Positions 27,345-37,371 of a stretch of 64,000 nt of DNA are shown piece after piece. The DNA is from Maribacter aquivivus (GTDB taxonomy: Bacteria; Bacteroidota; Bacteroidia; Flavobacteriales; Flavobacteriaceae), in contig NZ_FQZX01000001.1 in the NCBI RefSeq assembly GCF_900142175.1, positions 1,116,001 to 1,180,000 on the forward strand. The letters run 5' to 3'. A model generated the notes under the pieces. That model was not told the DNA's origin and did no database searches. It saw only the letters and a program-made list of their open reading frames with translations. A program made the position numbers and the translations under genes. The stretch's first letter is position 1. Each line of letters starts with the position of its first letter.

Positions 27345-30300
27345 TTAAGCTACATGTTCTAATTGTTTATTTTCTTCATTACTATTGCCGCCGAAACTGC
27401 TGAACTTTATTTTTATACGGTATACTATGTTGAATAGTACTGGCACAATAATTAAGGTCAAGAATGTTGCAACGATTAAGCCGAAGATAACTGTCCAAGC
27501 TAATGGTCCCCAGAATATAACATTATCACCACCAATATAAATGTGTGGATTAAATTCTGAGAATAGCGCAAAGAAATCGATGTTGAGTCCGATTGCTAAC
27601 GGAATCAATCCTAATACGGTTGTAATGGCAGTTAATATTACCGGGCGTAATCTTGCTTTACCACCAACGATCATAGAATCTGTTGCATCTTCAATTGTCA
27701 ATAAATCACTGTCTTCCATACCTAATCTCAACTTTTTACGATCGACTAGAATTTGGGTGTAATCAAGGAGTACCACTCCGTTATTCACCACAATACCTGC
27801 AAGTGAGATAATACCCATCATTGTCATCATAATAACGAAGGACCATCCGGTGATCATCAATCCTCCAAAAACACCGATGAAGCTTAAGAAAATAGCAATC
27901 ATAATAATCAACGGTTTAGAAATACCACCAAATTGGAAGATTAGAATAAGCATGATCAATCCTAGACCAGAGAAAAAGGCACCTACTAAGAAAGCTTGTT
28001 GCTTCGCTTGTTCTTCTAATTGACCTGTATAATCAATTTTAACGGTAGCGGGAGTTCCATTAAAACTTCCCATCTCATTTTGAATTTCGGCAACAATAGC
28101 ACCGGCATCAGTAAAGCCAGGTTTTAATCCGGAATAAATAGTTACTACTCGTTTACCATCACGGTGTTTAATAGCACTATAACCAGATGTGTTCTTCTCG
28201 GTTGCAACAGCAGAAATCGGAATCTCTTTAATCTGCCCATTAGAAGGATCTCTAAAAATGATATTCTGATTGAATAGCGCACTTTTGTTGTATCTCAAGT
28301 CTTCATTAAATCTAATATTGATGTCATAATCTTCGCCATCTTCTTTATAAACACCTGCCTTCTCACCAAAAATAGAGCGTCTTAACTGGTTACCAACTTG
28401 ACCTACGGCAACACCAAGCTCACCTGCTTTCTCACGATCTACAATTACTTGCATTGCTGGTTTGCCTTTATTTACATCTATCTTTAATTCTTCAATACCT
28501 GCAATGTTTTTGGTATTGATGAAGTTTTTAACATCTTCAGCGGTATTGATCAGCTCATCATAATCATTACCTTCAAGCTCAATGTTAATAGGGAAACCAG
28601 CTGGTGGTCCATTAGCATCTTTCTCTACGGATATGGCAACACCAGGATAAATGCCCTGTAATGCTGCTTGCACACGACCACGAATATCTTCGGTATTTAA
28701 ACCATTACGATATTTATATTCACTAAAGTTTACGGTTACCTTTCCTTTATGAGGCATTTCTGCAGATGATCCACCATCTGTAAGTGGGTTACCGGCACCT
28801 TCACCAACTACGGATACAGCTGATGACATCATAAAATTCTCACCCTTTTCATTTTTGTACATATCGTCATCCATGATAGCGTACACCTGATTTTCTACCT
28901 CTTTGGTAATCTCATTGGTTTTCTCAATAGATGTTCCTTCAGGGTATTCTACATACACATAGATTTCATTTGGTTTGTTATCTGGGAAGAACTCGATTTT
29001 AGTTCTACCGCTACCTACAGACATTCCAAATAACATGAATACACCAATCAACATTAAAAAAGTTATACCAAAATACCAATATACGTTGCTACCTCTAAGC
29101 GCATGCTTTAAACGACGCTCATACCAATTTTCAAAGCGAGCCATAGTTCTTTTTTGAAATCTGATTGCTGAACCTTTAATGATGTATTTGTATGCCCAGA
29201 ACATGATGGCAGTAAGTATAAGTACAGATCCCAAGCCGCGCATAGCGCCACCGAAAATTAGTATTAACGCTCCAAGCCCACCTAGAATAACACTCATTCT
29301 AATTAATTGCTTTAAGGTCAATTCTTTTTCATCAGTGCTCATAAATTTAGAGACCAACATAGAGTTCATGAATATGGCTACGAATAATGACGAGCCCAAC
29401 ACAACAGAAAGTGTAATAGGGAAGTAAATCATAAATTGACCGAAAATACCTGGCCAAAGACCTAACGGTACAAAGGCAGCAACAGTTGTCGCTGTTGATA
29501 TGATAATAGGGTATGCAATTTCACCAATACCTTTTTTAGCAGCTTCTGTTCTTGACAAACCTTCATCCATTAATCGGTATACATTTTCAACTACTACAAT
29601 ACCGTTATCCACCAACATGCCAAGACCCATAATCATTCCGAAAAGAATCATAGTATTAAGTGTGTACCCAAGCCATGACAGTATTACAAAAGACATGAAC
29701 ATGGACATAGGTATAGCGAAACCAACAAATAATGCATTTCTAAATCCTAAGAAGAACATTAGAACGGTTACTACGAGTATAATACCGAAGATGATGTTGT
29801 TTACTAAGTCATCTACTTGATTTAATGTACGTGTAGAGGAATCATTGGCAATAGAAATATTTAAATCTGGCGGAAAGTATTCAGCTGTTTCTTTCTTTAC
29901 CAATTCCTTTATTTTATCTGAAGCGGAAATGGAGTTTCTACCAGCTCTTTTTTTCACATCTAGCATTACTACATTTTTCCCGAATTCACGAGCATATGTA
30001 GTTTTGTCTTTTGCTTGAAAGTTAATGGTAGCAATATCTTTAAGGTATACTGCACCATTCTCAGATTTTACTACGAAGTTGTTCAATTCTTTAGGGTCTT
30101 CTACTTCCCCTAAAATACGAATGGTACGTCTTTGTCCTACGGTTTTTAAGTTACCGGCAGACATCGTCATATTACCATTGCTAATAGCACTAATTACATC
30201 TTGAAAGCTAATTTTAGCAGCCATCATTTTGTAAATGTCCACACCAACTTCAACTTCTAGGTCTTGTGCACCACGTATATCTGCTTGTTTAATTTCTGGT

Positions 30301-30848
30301 AAGTCTTCTACTTCATCTTGTAAATATTCAGCAAACTCTTTCAACTTTTCTACAGGGTAATCCCCGGTAAAGTTGATATTCATAATTGGCACTTCTTCTG
30401 AAAAATTTAGGTCAAACACATTCGGTTCTACCTTTGCACCGTTAAAAGTAGGCCAGTCTTCACTCGCTTTTTCACTGTCTACTTCATCTTTTACTTTTTG
30501 CTTTGCCTGTTCAACAGTAATCTCTTCATCAAACTCTATGGTCAAAATAGCGTAATCTTCTTGAGAAGTTGAGGTGACTTCTACAACGTTACTTATATTC
30601 TTTAACCGATCTTCTAAAGGGTCTGTAATCAGTTTTTCAATATCTTCAGCGGTATTACCTGGGTAAGGTGTACTAATGTAGATTTTGGTCTCTATAATTT
30701 CAGGAAAATCTTCTCTAGGCATCGCCATATAAGCGCTGAATCCTAACCAAAGAAAAATGGCAATCATCACATAAATAACCGAAGGGTTATCAATGGCCCA
30801 AGACGATAAACCGAATTCCTTATCGGCGTTCTTTTGTACTTTGCTCAT
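27345..30848 (-). CDS. RND efflux permease (AcrB/HAE-like)
   Basis: This 1167-residue inner-membrane pump has two six-helix repeats with two large periplasmic loops. It pairs with the adaptor and outer-membrane channel encoded upstream. The TM4 proton-relay region reads GMLVDNGIVVVEN with D414-N415, where AcrB has two Asp, and the TM10 region reads VVNNGVVLLDY, without the relay Lys of AcrB. The pump therefore uses a reduced relay, seen in other Bacteroidetes RND proteins as far as I recall. Substrates are unknown; a TetR regulator in the operon suggests drugs, bile-like or toxic compounds. Confidence 0.92.
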   Translation of the reverse strand: MSKVQKNADKEFGLSSWAIDNPSVIYVMIAIFLWLGFSAYMAMPREDFPEIIETKIYISTPYPGNTAEDIEKLITDPLEDRLKNISNVVEVTSTSQEDYAILTIEFDEEITVEQAKQKVKDEVDSEKASEDWPTFNGAKVEPNVFDLNFSEEVPIMNINFTGDYPVEKLKEFAEYLQDEVEDLPEIKQADIRGAQDLEVEVGVDIYKMMAAKISFQDVISAISNGNMTMSAGNLKTVGQRRTIRILGEVEDPKELNNFVVKSENGAVYLKDIATINFQAKDKTTYAREFGKNVVMLDVKKRAGRNSISASDKIKELVKKETAEYFPPDLNISIANDSSTRTLNQVDDLVNNIIFGIILVVTVLMFFLGFRNALFVGFAIPMSMFMSFVILSWLGYTLNTMILFGMIMGLGMLVDNGIVVVENVYRLMDEGLSRTEAAKKGIGEIAYPIIISTATTVAAFVPLGLWPGIFGQFMIYFPITLSVVLGSSLFVAIFMNSMLVSKFMSTDEKELTLKQLIRMSVILGGLGALILIFGGAMRGLGSVLILTAIMFWAYKYIIKGSAIRFQKRTMARFENWYERRLKHALRGSNVYWYFGITFLMLIGVFMLFGMSVGSGRTKIEFFPDNKPNEIYVYVEYPEGTSIEKTNEITKEVENQVYAIMDDDMYKNEKGENFMMSSAVSVVGEGAGNPLTDGGSSAEMPHKGKVTVNFSEYKYRNGLNTEDIRGRVQAALQGIYPGVAISVEKDANGPPAGFPINIELEGNDYDELINTAEDVKNFINTKNIAGIEELKIDVNKGKPAMQVIVDREKAGELGVAVGQVGNQLRRSIFGEKAGVYKEDGEDYDINIRFNEDLRYNKSALFNQNIIFRDPSNGQIKEIPISAVATEKNTSGYSAIKHRDGKRVVTIYSGLKPGFTDAGAIVAEIQNEMGSFNGTPATVKIDYTGQLEEQAKQQAFLVGAFFSGLGLIMLILIFQFGGISKPLIIMIAIFLSFIGVFGGLMITGWSFVIMMTMMGIISLAGIVVNNGVVLLDYTQILVDRKKLRLGMEDSDLLTIEDATDSMIVGGKARLRPVILTAITTVLGLIPLAIGLNIDFFALFSEFNPHIYIGGDNVIFWGPLAWTVIFGLIVATFLTLIIVPVLFNIVYRIKIKFSSFGGNSNEENKQLEHVA

Positions 30849-30854
30849 CGATCT

Positions 30855-32021
30855 TTATTTTTTGATTTTAACTTTTTGACCATCTTTTACACTTCTAGCA
30901 CCTTCTTTGATAATTTGGTTGCCATCTGCTAAACCAGATAATACTTCAATATTTGCACCTTGTGTTTTACCAGTGATGATTACACTTCTTTTTACTAACG
31001 CCTCACCATCTGCATTTGGCTCTTCTGCAACGAATACATACTGCTCACCATCTGCATTTTCTGAAATTATACTAGTTGGTATTAATATGGCATCTTCACT
31101 AGTATAGTCATTGATAGCTACTTTAGCAGAAAGATTTGGTTTAATCTTACCTTCTTTATTTGGTACAGGTATTTCTACCTCAAAAGATCTATTAGAAGGA
31201 TTGATAAAATTGCCTGTCTGTCTAATTTTAGTAATGATGCTATCTCCTAATACTGGAAAATAAACCAAAGCCTCTTTACCTTTTGCGACACTTCCTAAAT
31301 ATGATTCTGGCACTTCTACCTCAATATACATATCAGATAGGTTTACAATACGAAATACCTCTGAACCTTGCCCTGGAGCAACAACAGTGCCTTGATCTTT
31401 AATTACATTATCAATAATACCTGAAAAAGGTGCTCTTATGGTAGATTTTCCCAATTGGCTTTGCGTTTGAGAGAGCATATTTTCTGCTGCTTCATAATTG
31501 GTTTTAGCCTGTAAAAATTGAATTTCTGAACCTATGTTCTGATTCCATAAACGCTCTTGACGCTCAAAAGTCGTTTTTGCCAAAACAGCTTGAGATTTCA
31601 ATTGACTTACTTGGCTAGACATACCGCCATCGTCAATAGTCGCTAATACCTGACCTCTAGAAACTTTGTCACCTTCTTTAACATATACTCTTTGTAACGT
31701 ACCTGCCATTTCTGGGTAGATCAATACATTTTGCTTGGTAGAAACATCGCCCTGTAATTCTAGGTAGTGGTTAAACAGCTCTTTTTTTGCTGTTAATGTA
31801 TTTACCAATGGTAACTTCTCTTCATTACCTAAAACTGCTATTGCAGAATCTAAAGATTTCAGTTGTGCATCAATTAGTTTTTGTTGTGATGTAATATCAT
31901 TTTTTTTAGCTCTTATTGCCTCTAGATCTTGCTGTGCTATAATATCTGCTACCGATTGCTCACCTCCGCCGCATGAGTATATGCCAATGGTCGCAATTAA
32001 TAAAACTAGTATTTTCTTCAT
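30855..32021 (-). CDS. RND efflux periplasmic adaptor (HlyD/AcrA type) lipoprotein
   Basis: The 388-residue protein is a lipoprotein (GIYSC, Cys17) with a coiled-coil hairpin flanked by a lipoyl half-motif (VYVKEGDKVSRGQVLATIDDG and STIRAPFSGIIDNVIKDQG), then beta-barrel and membrane-proximal domains. It links the RND pump to the TolC channel across the periplasm. It begins 25 bases after the TolC gene stop and ends 6 bases before the RND start. Confidence 0.93.
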   Translation of the reverse strand: MKKILVLLIATIGIYSCGGGEQSVADIIAQQDLEAIRAKKNDITSQQKLIDAQLKSLDSAIAVLGNEEKLPLVNTLTAKKELFNHYLELQGDVSTKQNVLIYPEMAGTLQRVYVKEGDKVSRGQVLATIDDGGMSSQVSQLKSQAVLAKTTFERQERLWNQNIGSEIQFLQAKTNYEAAENMLSQTQSQLGKSTIRAPFSGIIDNVIKDQGTVVAPGQGSEVFRIVNLSDMYIEVEVPESYLGSVAKGKEALVYFPVLGDSIITKIRQTGNFINPSNRSFEVEIPVPNKEGKIKPNLSAKVAINDYTSEDAILIPTSIISENADGEQYVFVAEEPNADGEALVKRSVIITGKTQGANIEVLSGLADGNQIIKEGARSVKDGQKVKIKK

Positions 32022-32046
32022 GATTGTATTTTTAGTGATTGATTAT

Positions 32047-33387
32047 TTAGTCTTTTGTATTTAAAATGGTTTCTAGTTCGGTCTTGTTATTAATTACCTC
32101 TACCATTGATTGCAAGTACTCTTGTTGGGTAGTATATAATTGTGTTTGTGCCTGTCTCAGTTCAAAACTTGTTGCAAGACCTTCTTTATATTTGATTTGG
32201 TTTTTGTTTTCAATACGTTCAGATAGTGTTAGGTTTTGCTTTGCAGTTTCGTAATTATCTATTGCCAGCGTATAATTATTTTTAGCATTCTCTAACTGTA
32301 ATCTAATTTGTTGTTCGGCTTCTGTTAATTGTGTTTTCGATTTTTCTAAAGCAATTTTTGCGCGTTGGGTGCTGGCACTTCTTTTAAATGAACTGAAAAT
32401 GGGAATATTTAGGTCAAAACCTAAAATAGAAGAATCGAACCATTGTTGATCTCCGCTGAAAAAATCGAAGCTTTCTGAGTAAGCCGAACTACCATAGTTA
32501 ACGTAAGCATTCAAAGTTGGCAGTGCACGACTTCTTGCTAGTTTCCATTCAAAAAAGCGTTGTTCGTTTAAATTTTCGGCAAGCTTGTAATCTACATTAT
32601 CATTAATATTGAAGTCGATCCCAAGTATACCTAAGTCCATTTTTGACATGGTAAGATCTTCTAGGTTTTCTTTCAATTGTGTTGGTGCATTTAGATCTAG
32701 ACCCATACTTACATTCAACATTTGTAATGTAATGTCCTTTAATCTAAGAGCATTTTGCAATTGATTCTCTATGGATGATAAGGTGATTTGAAGTTGGTCA
32801 ACACTTTCTTCTTCTCCTAGTCCGTTTTCAAATAGCTTAGAAGTTTCAAAGAGATTTTTTTCAAGTGTGGTTTTATTTTTTTCTAGGATTTCTATACTTT
32901 CTTCTGCTAAAAGTACATTGCCGTAAGCTTCAACTACTTGTTTTCTAACGTCTAGTTCTGTTTTCTCTTTGTTGTTTGCACTATAGCTTAAAAATGCTTT
33001 TGTTGCTTGTACACCAACAATATAAGAACCATCAAAAATTTGCTGTGTCAACGTAGCTGTTGCAGTTGCTGATTGTGGTTGAGAGAAAACTACGGGTATA
33101 AATTCACCCGCCGCACCACCTACCAATTCTGCTGGTAATAATGTAACAGGTTGTTTTAACTGATTAGAATATCCAAGAGATCCGTTTATTTGAGGAAGTC
33201 CGCCTGCTATAGTTTCCCATTTTTGCTTTTGGGCATCTATAATATCCCTATTCGCATTAATCGCTGAATAGTTGTTTTCTAATGCAAATTGAATCGCTTC
33301 TTCCAATGTAAACGAATTGGTTTGCTCTTGTGAATATCCTAAACTAATACTTAGAATAGTGATTAAGATTACTAATTGATTTCGCAT
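32047..33387 (-). CDS. TolC-family outer-membrane efflux protein
   Basis: This 446-residue protein has a signal peptide (cleavage near GYSQ) and two OEP repeats of long amphipathic helices with beta strands between them (EEAIQFALENNYSA, and later AEQQIRLQLENAKNNY). It forms the trimeric channel for the RND pump. The ATG directly abuts the TetR stop, showing the whole set is one operon: tetR, tolC, hlyD, RND. Confidence 0.93.
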   Translation of the reverse strand: MRNQLVILITILSISLGYSQEQTNSFTLEEAIQFALENNYSAINANRDIIDAQKQKWETIAGGLPQINGSLGYSNQLKQPVTLLPAELVGGAAGEFIPVVFSQPQSATATATLTQQIFDGSYIVGVQATKAFLSYSANNKEKTELDVRKQVVEAYGNVLLAEESIEILEKNKTTLEKNLFETSKLFENGLGEEESVDQLQITLSSIENQLQNALRLKDITLQMLNVSMGLDLNAPTQLKENLEDLTMSKMDLGILGIDFNINDNVDYKLAENLNEQRFFEWKLARSRALPTLNAYVNYGSSAYSESFDFFSGDQQWFDSSILGFDLNIPIFSSFKRSASTQRAKIALEKSKTQLTEAEQQIRLQLENAKNNYTLAIDNYETAKQNLTLSERIENKNQIKYKEGLATSFELRQAQTQLYTTQQEYLQSMVEVINNKTELETILNTKD

Positions 33388-33993
33388 TTATTCTTGATTT
33401 GAATTGATGATGTTATTTAATATGGTTTTTCCTTTTGGTGTAACAATCCCTCTAATGTGGTATTCTAAAAAAGAGTCCATTAATTTTCCTATCGGAAATT
33501 GTTCTAACGGAAACATGTTTTGGTCCTTAATACTATTAAGACCGGTAAAATATATTCGAGCAACAAACTCCGGATTTATATTATCTCTAAACAAGCCTTG
33601 TTTTAAACCACCTTCAACATTCAATAATATGCACTTATGCATTTTATCGAATTGCATTAGCTTGAGATTCTTATGAATTTTTGGATAGTATTTCATTAAT
33701 TGGTACTGTGGAGAGCTCTTTTCATCATTTAAATGAGACATTACATACTTTTTAATCTCATACAATTCTTCAATAGCGTTTTTCTCCATCGCTATAATTA
33801 AGTCAATACCATTGCTTAAATCACAGAACTTATTCATTACGCAATCTTCTACTAACGAAGTCTTATTACTATACTCGCTGTAAATGGTTTTTTTAGACAT
33901 GCCAATTTCATTGGCAATATCGTCCATGGTAATACTCTTAAAACCACGTTCTAAGAAAAGCTGTGAAGCTGTATCCCTAATTTTTTCTTTCAT
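33388..33993 (-). CDS. TetR/AcrR-family transcriptional repressor
   Basis: This 201-residue regulator has an N-terminal helix-turn-helix (TMDDIANEIGMSKKTIYSEY, about residues 22-41) and a ligand-binding helical C-terminal part. It is the first gene of the efflux operon and lies directly below a 33-bp near-perfect palindrome at 34017-34049, the likely operator, so it should repress its own operon until an efflux substrate binds. The ATG is only 8 bases from a -7 element, so the message may be leaderless. Confidence 0.9.
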   Translation of the reverse strand: MKEKIRDTASQLFLERGFKSITMDDIANEIGMSKKTIYSEYSNKTSLVEDCVMNKFCDLSNGIDLIIAMEKNAIEELYEIKKYVMSHLNDEKSSPQYQLMKYYPKIHKNLKLMQFDKMHKCILLNVEGGLKQGLFRDNINPEFVARIYFTGLNSIKDQNMFPLEQFPIGKLMDSFLEYHIRGIVTPKGKTILNNIINSNQE

Positions 33994-34001
33994 AATGGCT
34001 G

Positions 34002-34009
34002 CAAATATA
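34002..34009 (-). promoter_or_regulatory. -7 element of the tetR efflux operon
   Basis: TATATTTG on the minus strand matches TAnnTTTG and ends 8 bases before the tetR ATG. No TTG is found 17-23 bases upstream; that region is occupied by the operator. Confidence 0.5.
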
Positions 34010-34016
34010 CATCAGG

Positions 34017-34049
34017 AAACTTTAGAAACTAAAAAAGTTTCCAAAGTTT
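34017..34049. promoter_or_regulatory. Candidate TetR operator
   Basis: Two 14-base arms, AAACTTTAGAAACT and AGTTTCCAAAGTTT, are complementary at 13 positions around a 5-base A spacer. The palindrome covers the -33 region upstream of the tetR -7 element, so binding would block RNA polymerase. Confidence 0.75.
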
Positions 34050-34311
34050 TACAATTTTTTAATGTTGTGTGGTTATTCAACCAATTTTTGAGAGGCTGGT
34101 AACTAGCTATATAGCTGCAGTTAATTTTACAAAAGCTATGTTTTGTTCAAAAGTTAGTTTAGGTTGCGTTGAATATTCTAAATAAATGGCAAGTAAGAGT
34201 GTTTCAAATTGCCTTCATTTGAAAAGTTGAAGTATTGCTTGCTGGTGCTAATTTGAAGTAGATATTCTAAAGTAAATAGATTGTTATATCCTTCTAAACA
34301 GTGAAATAATT

Positions 34312-36009
34312 TTATTGCCTTTTCTTTTTAGCTACAAAATAGACAACAACAAGTAGTAGTGAAGTACCAAGTATGTACCAAATAGTAGAAGTTTCTTTTT
34401 TCGGTTGATTTATTTCAACAATTTCTAGTTGTTGATTTGCCTTTATATTGGTTAGTATTTGAGTGTTACCGCCTGTCCAGTTGACAATTACCGAATCTAC
34501 AGCAGTATTTTGTCCCAAACCAAAGTGTGCTATCACCGAGTTTTGTGATAAATGACTAGATCCACCACCATCAATTTCTCTTATAATTCTTTTTCCATTA
34601 GCAACTACAGTTACGCGAGAGCCAATACCATTTACTTCAGAGTCCAAACCTTTAAGAGCAATTTTTAGCCAATTACCCTTTACCAAATCATTTCTGAAAA
34701 GTCGAGTGGTAGATGCTATTGGATAATTTAATATAGGTTGTTGATTTACAACTAATAAATCCATATCACCATCATTATCCATGTCAAATATTACTGATCC
34801 TCTACCTATTCCGTAATCATTAATGGCTAATTCCCTTCCTTTTTCAGTAAAGGTATTGTCGTTATTTTCAAAATAGAAATTGCCCATAGGTGTGCAGTTC
34901 GGATTCAGGTCTCCGTTAGAAACAAATAAATCTAAATCTTCATCATGGTCAAAATCCGCAAAATTTGCACCCCAACTTATGGCTAGATTGTAAGTACCTA
35001 ATTCTTTTGCCTTATCAACAAATGGTTTACCTATGCCTTGGTTCTCCATCAGCATATTGAACTTGATGTTGGTAATGTAGTAATCCATCCACCCATCACC
35101 ATTATAATCGCCAACAGCTGCGCCCATGGCGTTAATTTTTAAGTCCATTCCAGTTTGCTTGCTGGCATCATCAAAATGTTCATCGGGGTACTCGTTACGG
35201 TATAGAAAATTAGGTACTGCTTTATACCCAAAATCTTGATTAACCAATAGGTCTTGGTCTTGGTCATTATCATAATCAGTGAAAACCCCACCAAAACCAA
35301 AACCTTTATGCCCTAAACCATATTCATCATACACGTTTTCGAAGCTTTTACCTCTTTTGTTTTCAAGTAAATAACTTCTGGCTGTTTGGTTTGCGCTAAC
35401 AATAGTAGCATCTTTTATAATACCCAGTTTACCTGTAAATTCTTGAAAATAATTACCCACAAATAAATCAGGATATCCATCTGCATTAAAATCACCAAAA
35501 CTAGGTCCTGTACTGAAAGAGTTTAAGTCCTCTAAGCCGTATTCATTAGTGACATCTTTAAAGGTAGCATCTCCATTATTTAAGAAGAGTAAATTTTTAG
35601 CTCTTGGTATGATACTTTTACCATCGGTTGTAGTAATGGTTGTGATGAATAAATCTCTATATCCATCTTTATTAATATCTGCACTTACAACACCTTGGGT
35701 AACATAGTTATTGGTAATTACTAAACCAGAATTATCAAAAATATCTTTGAAAGTACCGTCACCATTGTTAAGATAAAGGCGATCATGTTTTATACCACTC
35801 GTTATATATAAATCTTCAAATCCGTCATTATTGACATCAAAGACAGTAACACCACCACCAAATGTGCCTTCATAGACTTCATATTGGTGGTCAATACCTG
35901 CAGCTTCTGAGACATCAGTAAAAGTTTGTTGCGAATAGCTCATTATTCCGAATATTAGAAAGAATATGCTACTGCTTATTTTAATGAGTGCTGAATTATT
36001 TTTCATCAT
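34312..36009 (-). CDS. FG-GAP/ASPIC-UnbV (CRTAC1-like) protein with C-terminal membrane anchor
   Basis: This 565-residue protein has a signal peptide (cleavage near SYSQ), then about seven FG-GAP/VCBS beta-propeller repeats with Ca-binding DxDxDG loops (VNNDGFEDLY, NADGYPDLF, DNDGDMDLL). An ASPIC/UnbV domain (about 450-535) and a C-terminal transmembrane helix (about 543-561) followed by KKKRQ complete it. Such propellers mediate surface binding; no catalytic residues are recognised. The start overlaps the upstream haloperoxidase-like gene by 14 bases, so they are co-expressed. Confidence 0.85.
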   Translation of the reverse strand: MMKNNSALIKISSSIFFLIFGIMSYSQQTFTDVSEAAGIDHQYEVYEGTFGGGVTVFDVNNDGFEDLYITSGIKHDRLYLNNGDGTFKDIFDNSGLVITNNYVTQGVVSADINKDGYRDLFITTITTTDGKSIIPRAKNLLFLNNGDATFKDVTNEYGLEDLNSFSTGPSFGDFNADGYPDLFVGNYFQEFTGKLGIIKDATIVSANQTARSYLLENKRGKSFENVYDEYGLGHKGFGFGGVFTDYDNDQDQDLLVNQDFGYKAVPNFLYRNEYPDEHFDDASKQTGMDLKINAMGAAVGDYNGDGWMDYYITNIKFNMLMENQGIGKPFVDKAKELGTYNLAISWGANFADFDHDEDLDLFVSNGDLNPNCTPMGNFYFENNDNTFTEKGRELAINDYGIGRGSVIFDMDNDGDMDLLVVNQQPILNYPIASTTRLFRNDLVKGNWLKIALKGLDSEVNGIGSRVTVVANGKRIIREIDGGGSSHLSQNSVIAHFGLGQNTAVDSVIVNWTGGNTQILTNIKANQQLEIVEINQPKKETSTIWYILGTSLLLVVVYFVAKKKRQ

Positions 36010-37357
36010 TGTTCTTCCATTCTAGGGCGTAAATATTTTTGGCGATTTCCACCCCTTTTTCTAATCCTACTTCGTTGTCTAATTGCGTGTGTATGCCACC
36101 ATAAAATCTAGAATCTGCTGTTTCTAGTGCGGCATCCCAAAAGGTGTTGAATGACCGTATTACAAAATAAGTTTCTTTGAGTTCATCGCGCTCCCTGCCT
36201 TCATGTGCCCTATCTGTAAAAGTAAATTCTTTTCCGAAATTGTGTTCTAAAACCGCAGCCGCGGCAGCTGCTTGTATGGCATGTCCTGACGGAAAAGATG
36301 GAAAAGGTGGATCAGGCCAAAAAGACTCCCATTCTTCATCAATATATTTTGGTATAAAGGTATTTGGGCGTTCTGTAAAAAACTGATATTTCCATTTCCA
36401 ACAATTCACGAAAGCATCTGATACTGCCATGCCTACTTGAGCATAGATTTTGGCACTTTCAATAAGTGATATGTCGTGACCTTCTATTGCCAAGGTGGCA
36501 AAATAATAAGAGTGCCCGGGCGGAGTAAAACTCACGTCTGGATCATCTCCCCACCAAATAGCAGCTTCTTTTTCTAACTGTGTCAGTTCTAAATCTTTCA
36601 GATATACATTTTCAAACTGCTTGTAATAAGGAGAACCAACAGTTGTGTCATACGGAATCATCTTTGGGTCTTCAAGTTCCTTATTACTGGACGCAAAAGT
36701 TCTATTTTCTCCCCAATGTGGGTGTAAAGGGTGATGGCTGAAAGATTGAGCGAATAATGGAGGTTTCCAAGAACCTGGACGTTCTGGGTGTATCATGGTT
36801 TTGTCAAAATTGTTCAAATACCCTCTATGCCCACCATCTGTTTTTGACCATTCAAAAATAGTTTGTGCAATAGATTTGCCAAACGCAACAGAACGTGAAA
36901 CGGTTTCTTCATTTACACCATCTTGAAATTGAGTAAAGATCACTTGTTCAAGAGAATCTATTTTTTGAATGTTTTCTTCGGATGTTTGAACATATATATT
37001 CTTTAAAATTTCTGATTGCCCAGCATTTAATGCTAGTACCCAATTATATTCTTTTGAATCATCTGCAATAGGCAGCTTATCTAAACCCTCTAATTGCCCA
37101 CTCATTGATTTATAATCAGAAAAACCCGGTACTATAGCTTCATACATTGTAATACCTGTATACCCAAAGGCCCTAGATGCAAATGTGGGAGAATTTGATG
37201 GGGTATACCTTGTAATGAACAAGGTCATATTTGCCCATTCTAAGGCAACTTCTTTATCACTCATTTTTGGCTGCTCGTTTGTAGTACATGCCATTGTAAG
37301 CAAGAGTAGCAGTATGGTAGAAATTTTTATAAGTGTTTTATTTGTGGTGCTTGTCAT
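35996..37357 (-). CDS. Vanadium-dependent haloperoxidase-like PAP2 lipoprotein
   Basis: This 453-residue lipoprotein (LTMAC, Cys24) belongs to the PAP2/vanadium haloperoxidase fold. All three active-site motifs are visible: KYQFFTERP (K-x6-RP), PSGHA and SRFYGGIHTQLD. The fold acts either as an acid phosphatase or, with vanadate, as a haloperoxidase; the sequence alone cannot decide. It lies between two FG-GAP genes in the SusCD operon, so it probably acts on the compound that the SusCD pair imports, at the cell surface or in the periplasm. Confidence 0.85.
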   Translation of the reverse strand: MTSTTNKTLIKISTILLLLLTMACTTNEQPKMSDKEVALEWANMTLFITRYTPSNSPTFASRAFGYTGITMYEAIVPGFSDYKSMSGQLEGLDKLPIADDSKEYNWVLALNAGQSEILKNIYVQTSEENIQKIDSLEQVIFTQFQDGVNEETVSRSVAFGKSIAQTIFEWSKTDGGHRGYLNNFDKTMIHPERPGSWKPPLFAQSFSHHPLHPHWGENRTFASSNKELEDPKMIPYDTTVGSPYYKQFENVYLKDLELTQLEKEAAIWWGDDPDVSFTPPGHSYYFATLAIEGHDISLIESAKIYAQVGMAVSDAFVNCWKWKYQFFTERPNTFIPKYIDEEWESFWPDPPFPSFPSGHAIQAAAAAAVLEHNFGKEFTFTDRAHEGRERDELKETYFVIRSFNTFWDAALETADSRFYGGIHTQLDNEVGLEKGVEIAKNIYALEWKNNDEK

Positions 37358-37371
37358 CGTTAATTTATGAG

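Larger units (their letters stand above)
33994..34311. other. Intergenic region between efflux operon and CRTAC-like gene
   Basis: About 318 bases. The right part of the region (above 34050) is the 3' side of the SusCD operon and holds a 12-bp palindrome (34105-34116) and an 8-bp inverted repeat with a 7-base spacer (34202-34224) that has no good T-tract. The left part carries the tetR promoter and operator. Confidence 0.5.

Noticed and set aside
29179..29820. Open frames antisense to the RND pump gene
   Set aside because: They are shadows of a strongly conserved coding sequence, with no motifs of their own.
34105..34116. 12-bp palindrome as an operator
   Set aside because: It is short, built of AGCT and AT repeats, and lies away from any recognised promoter element.
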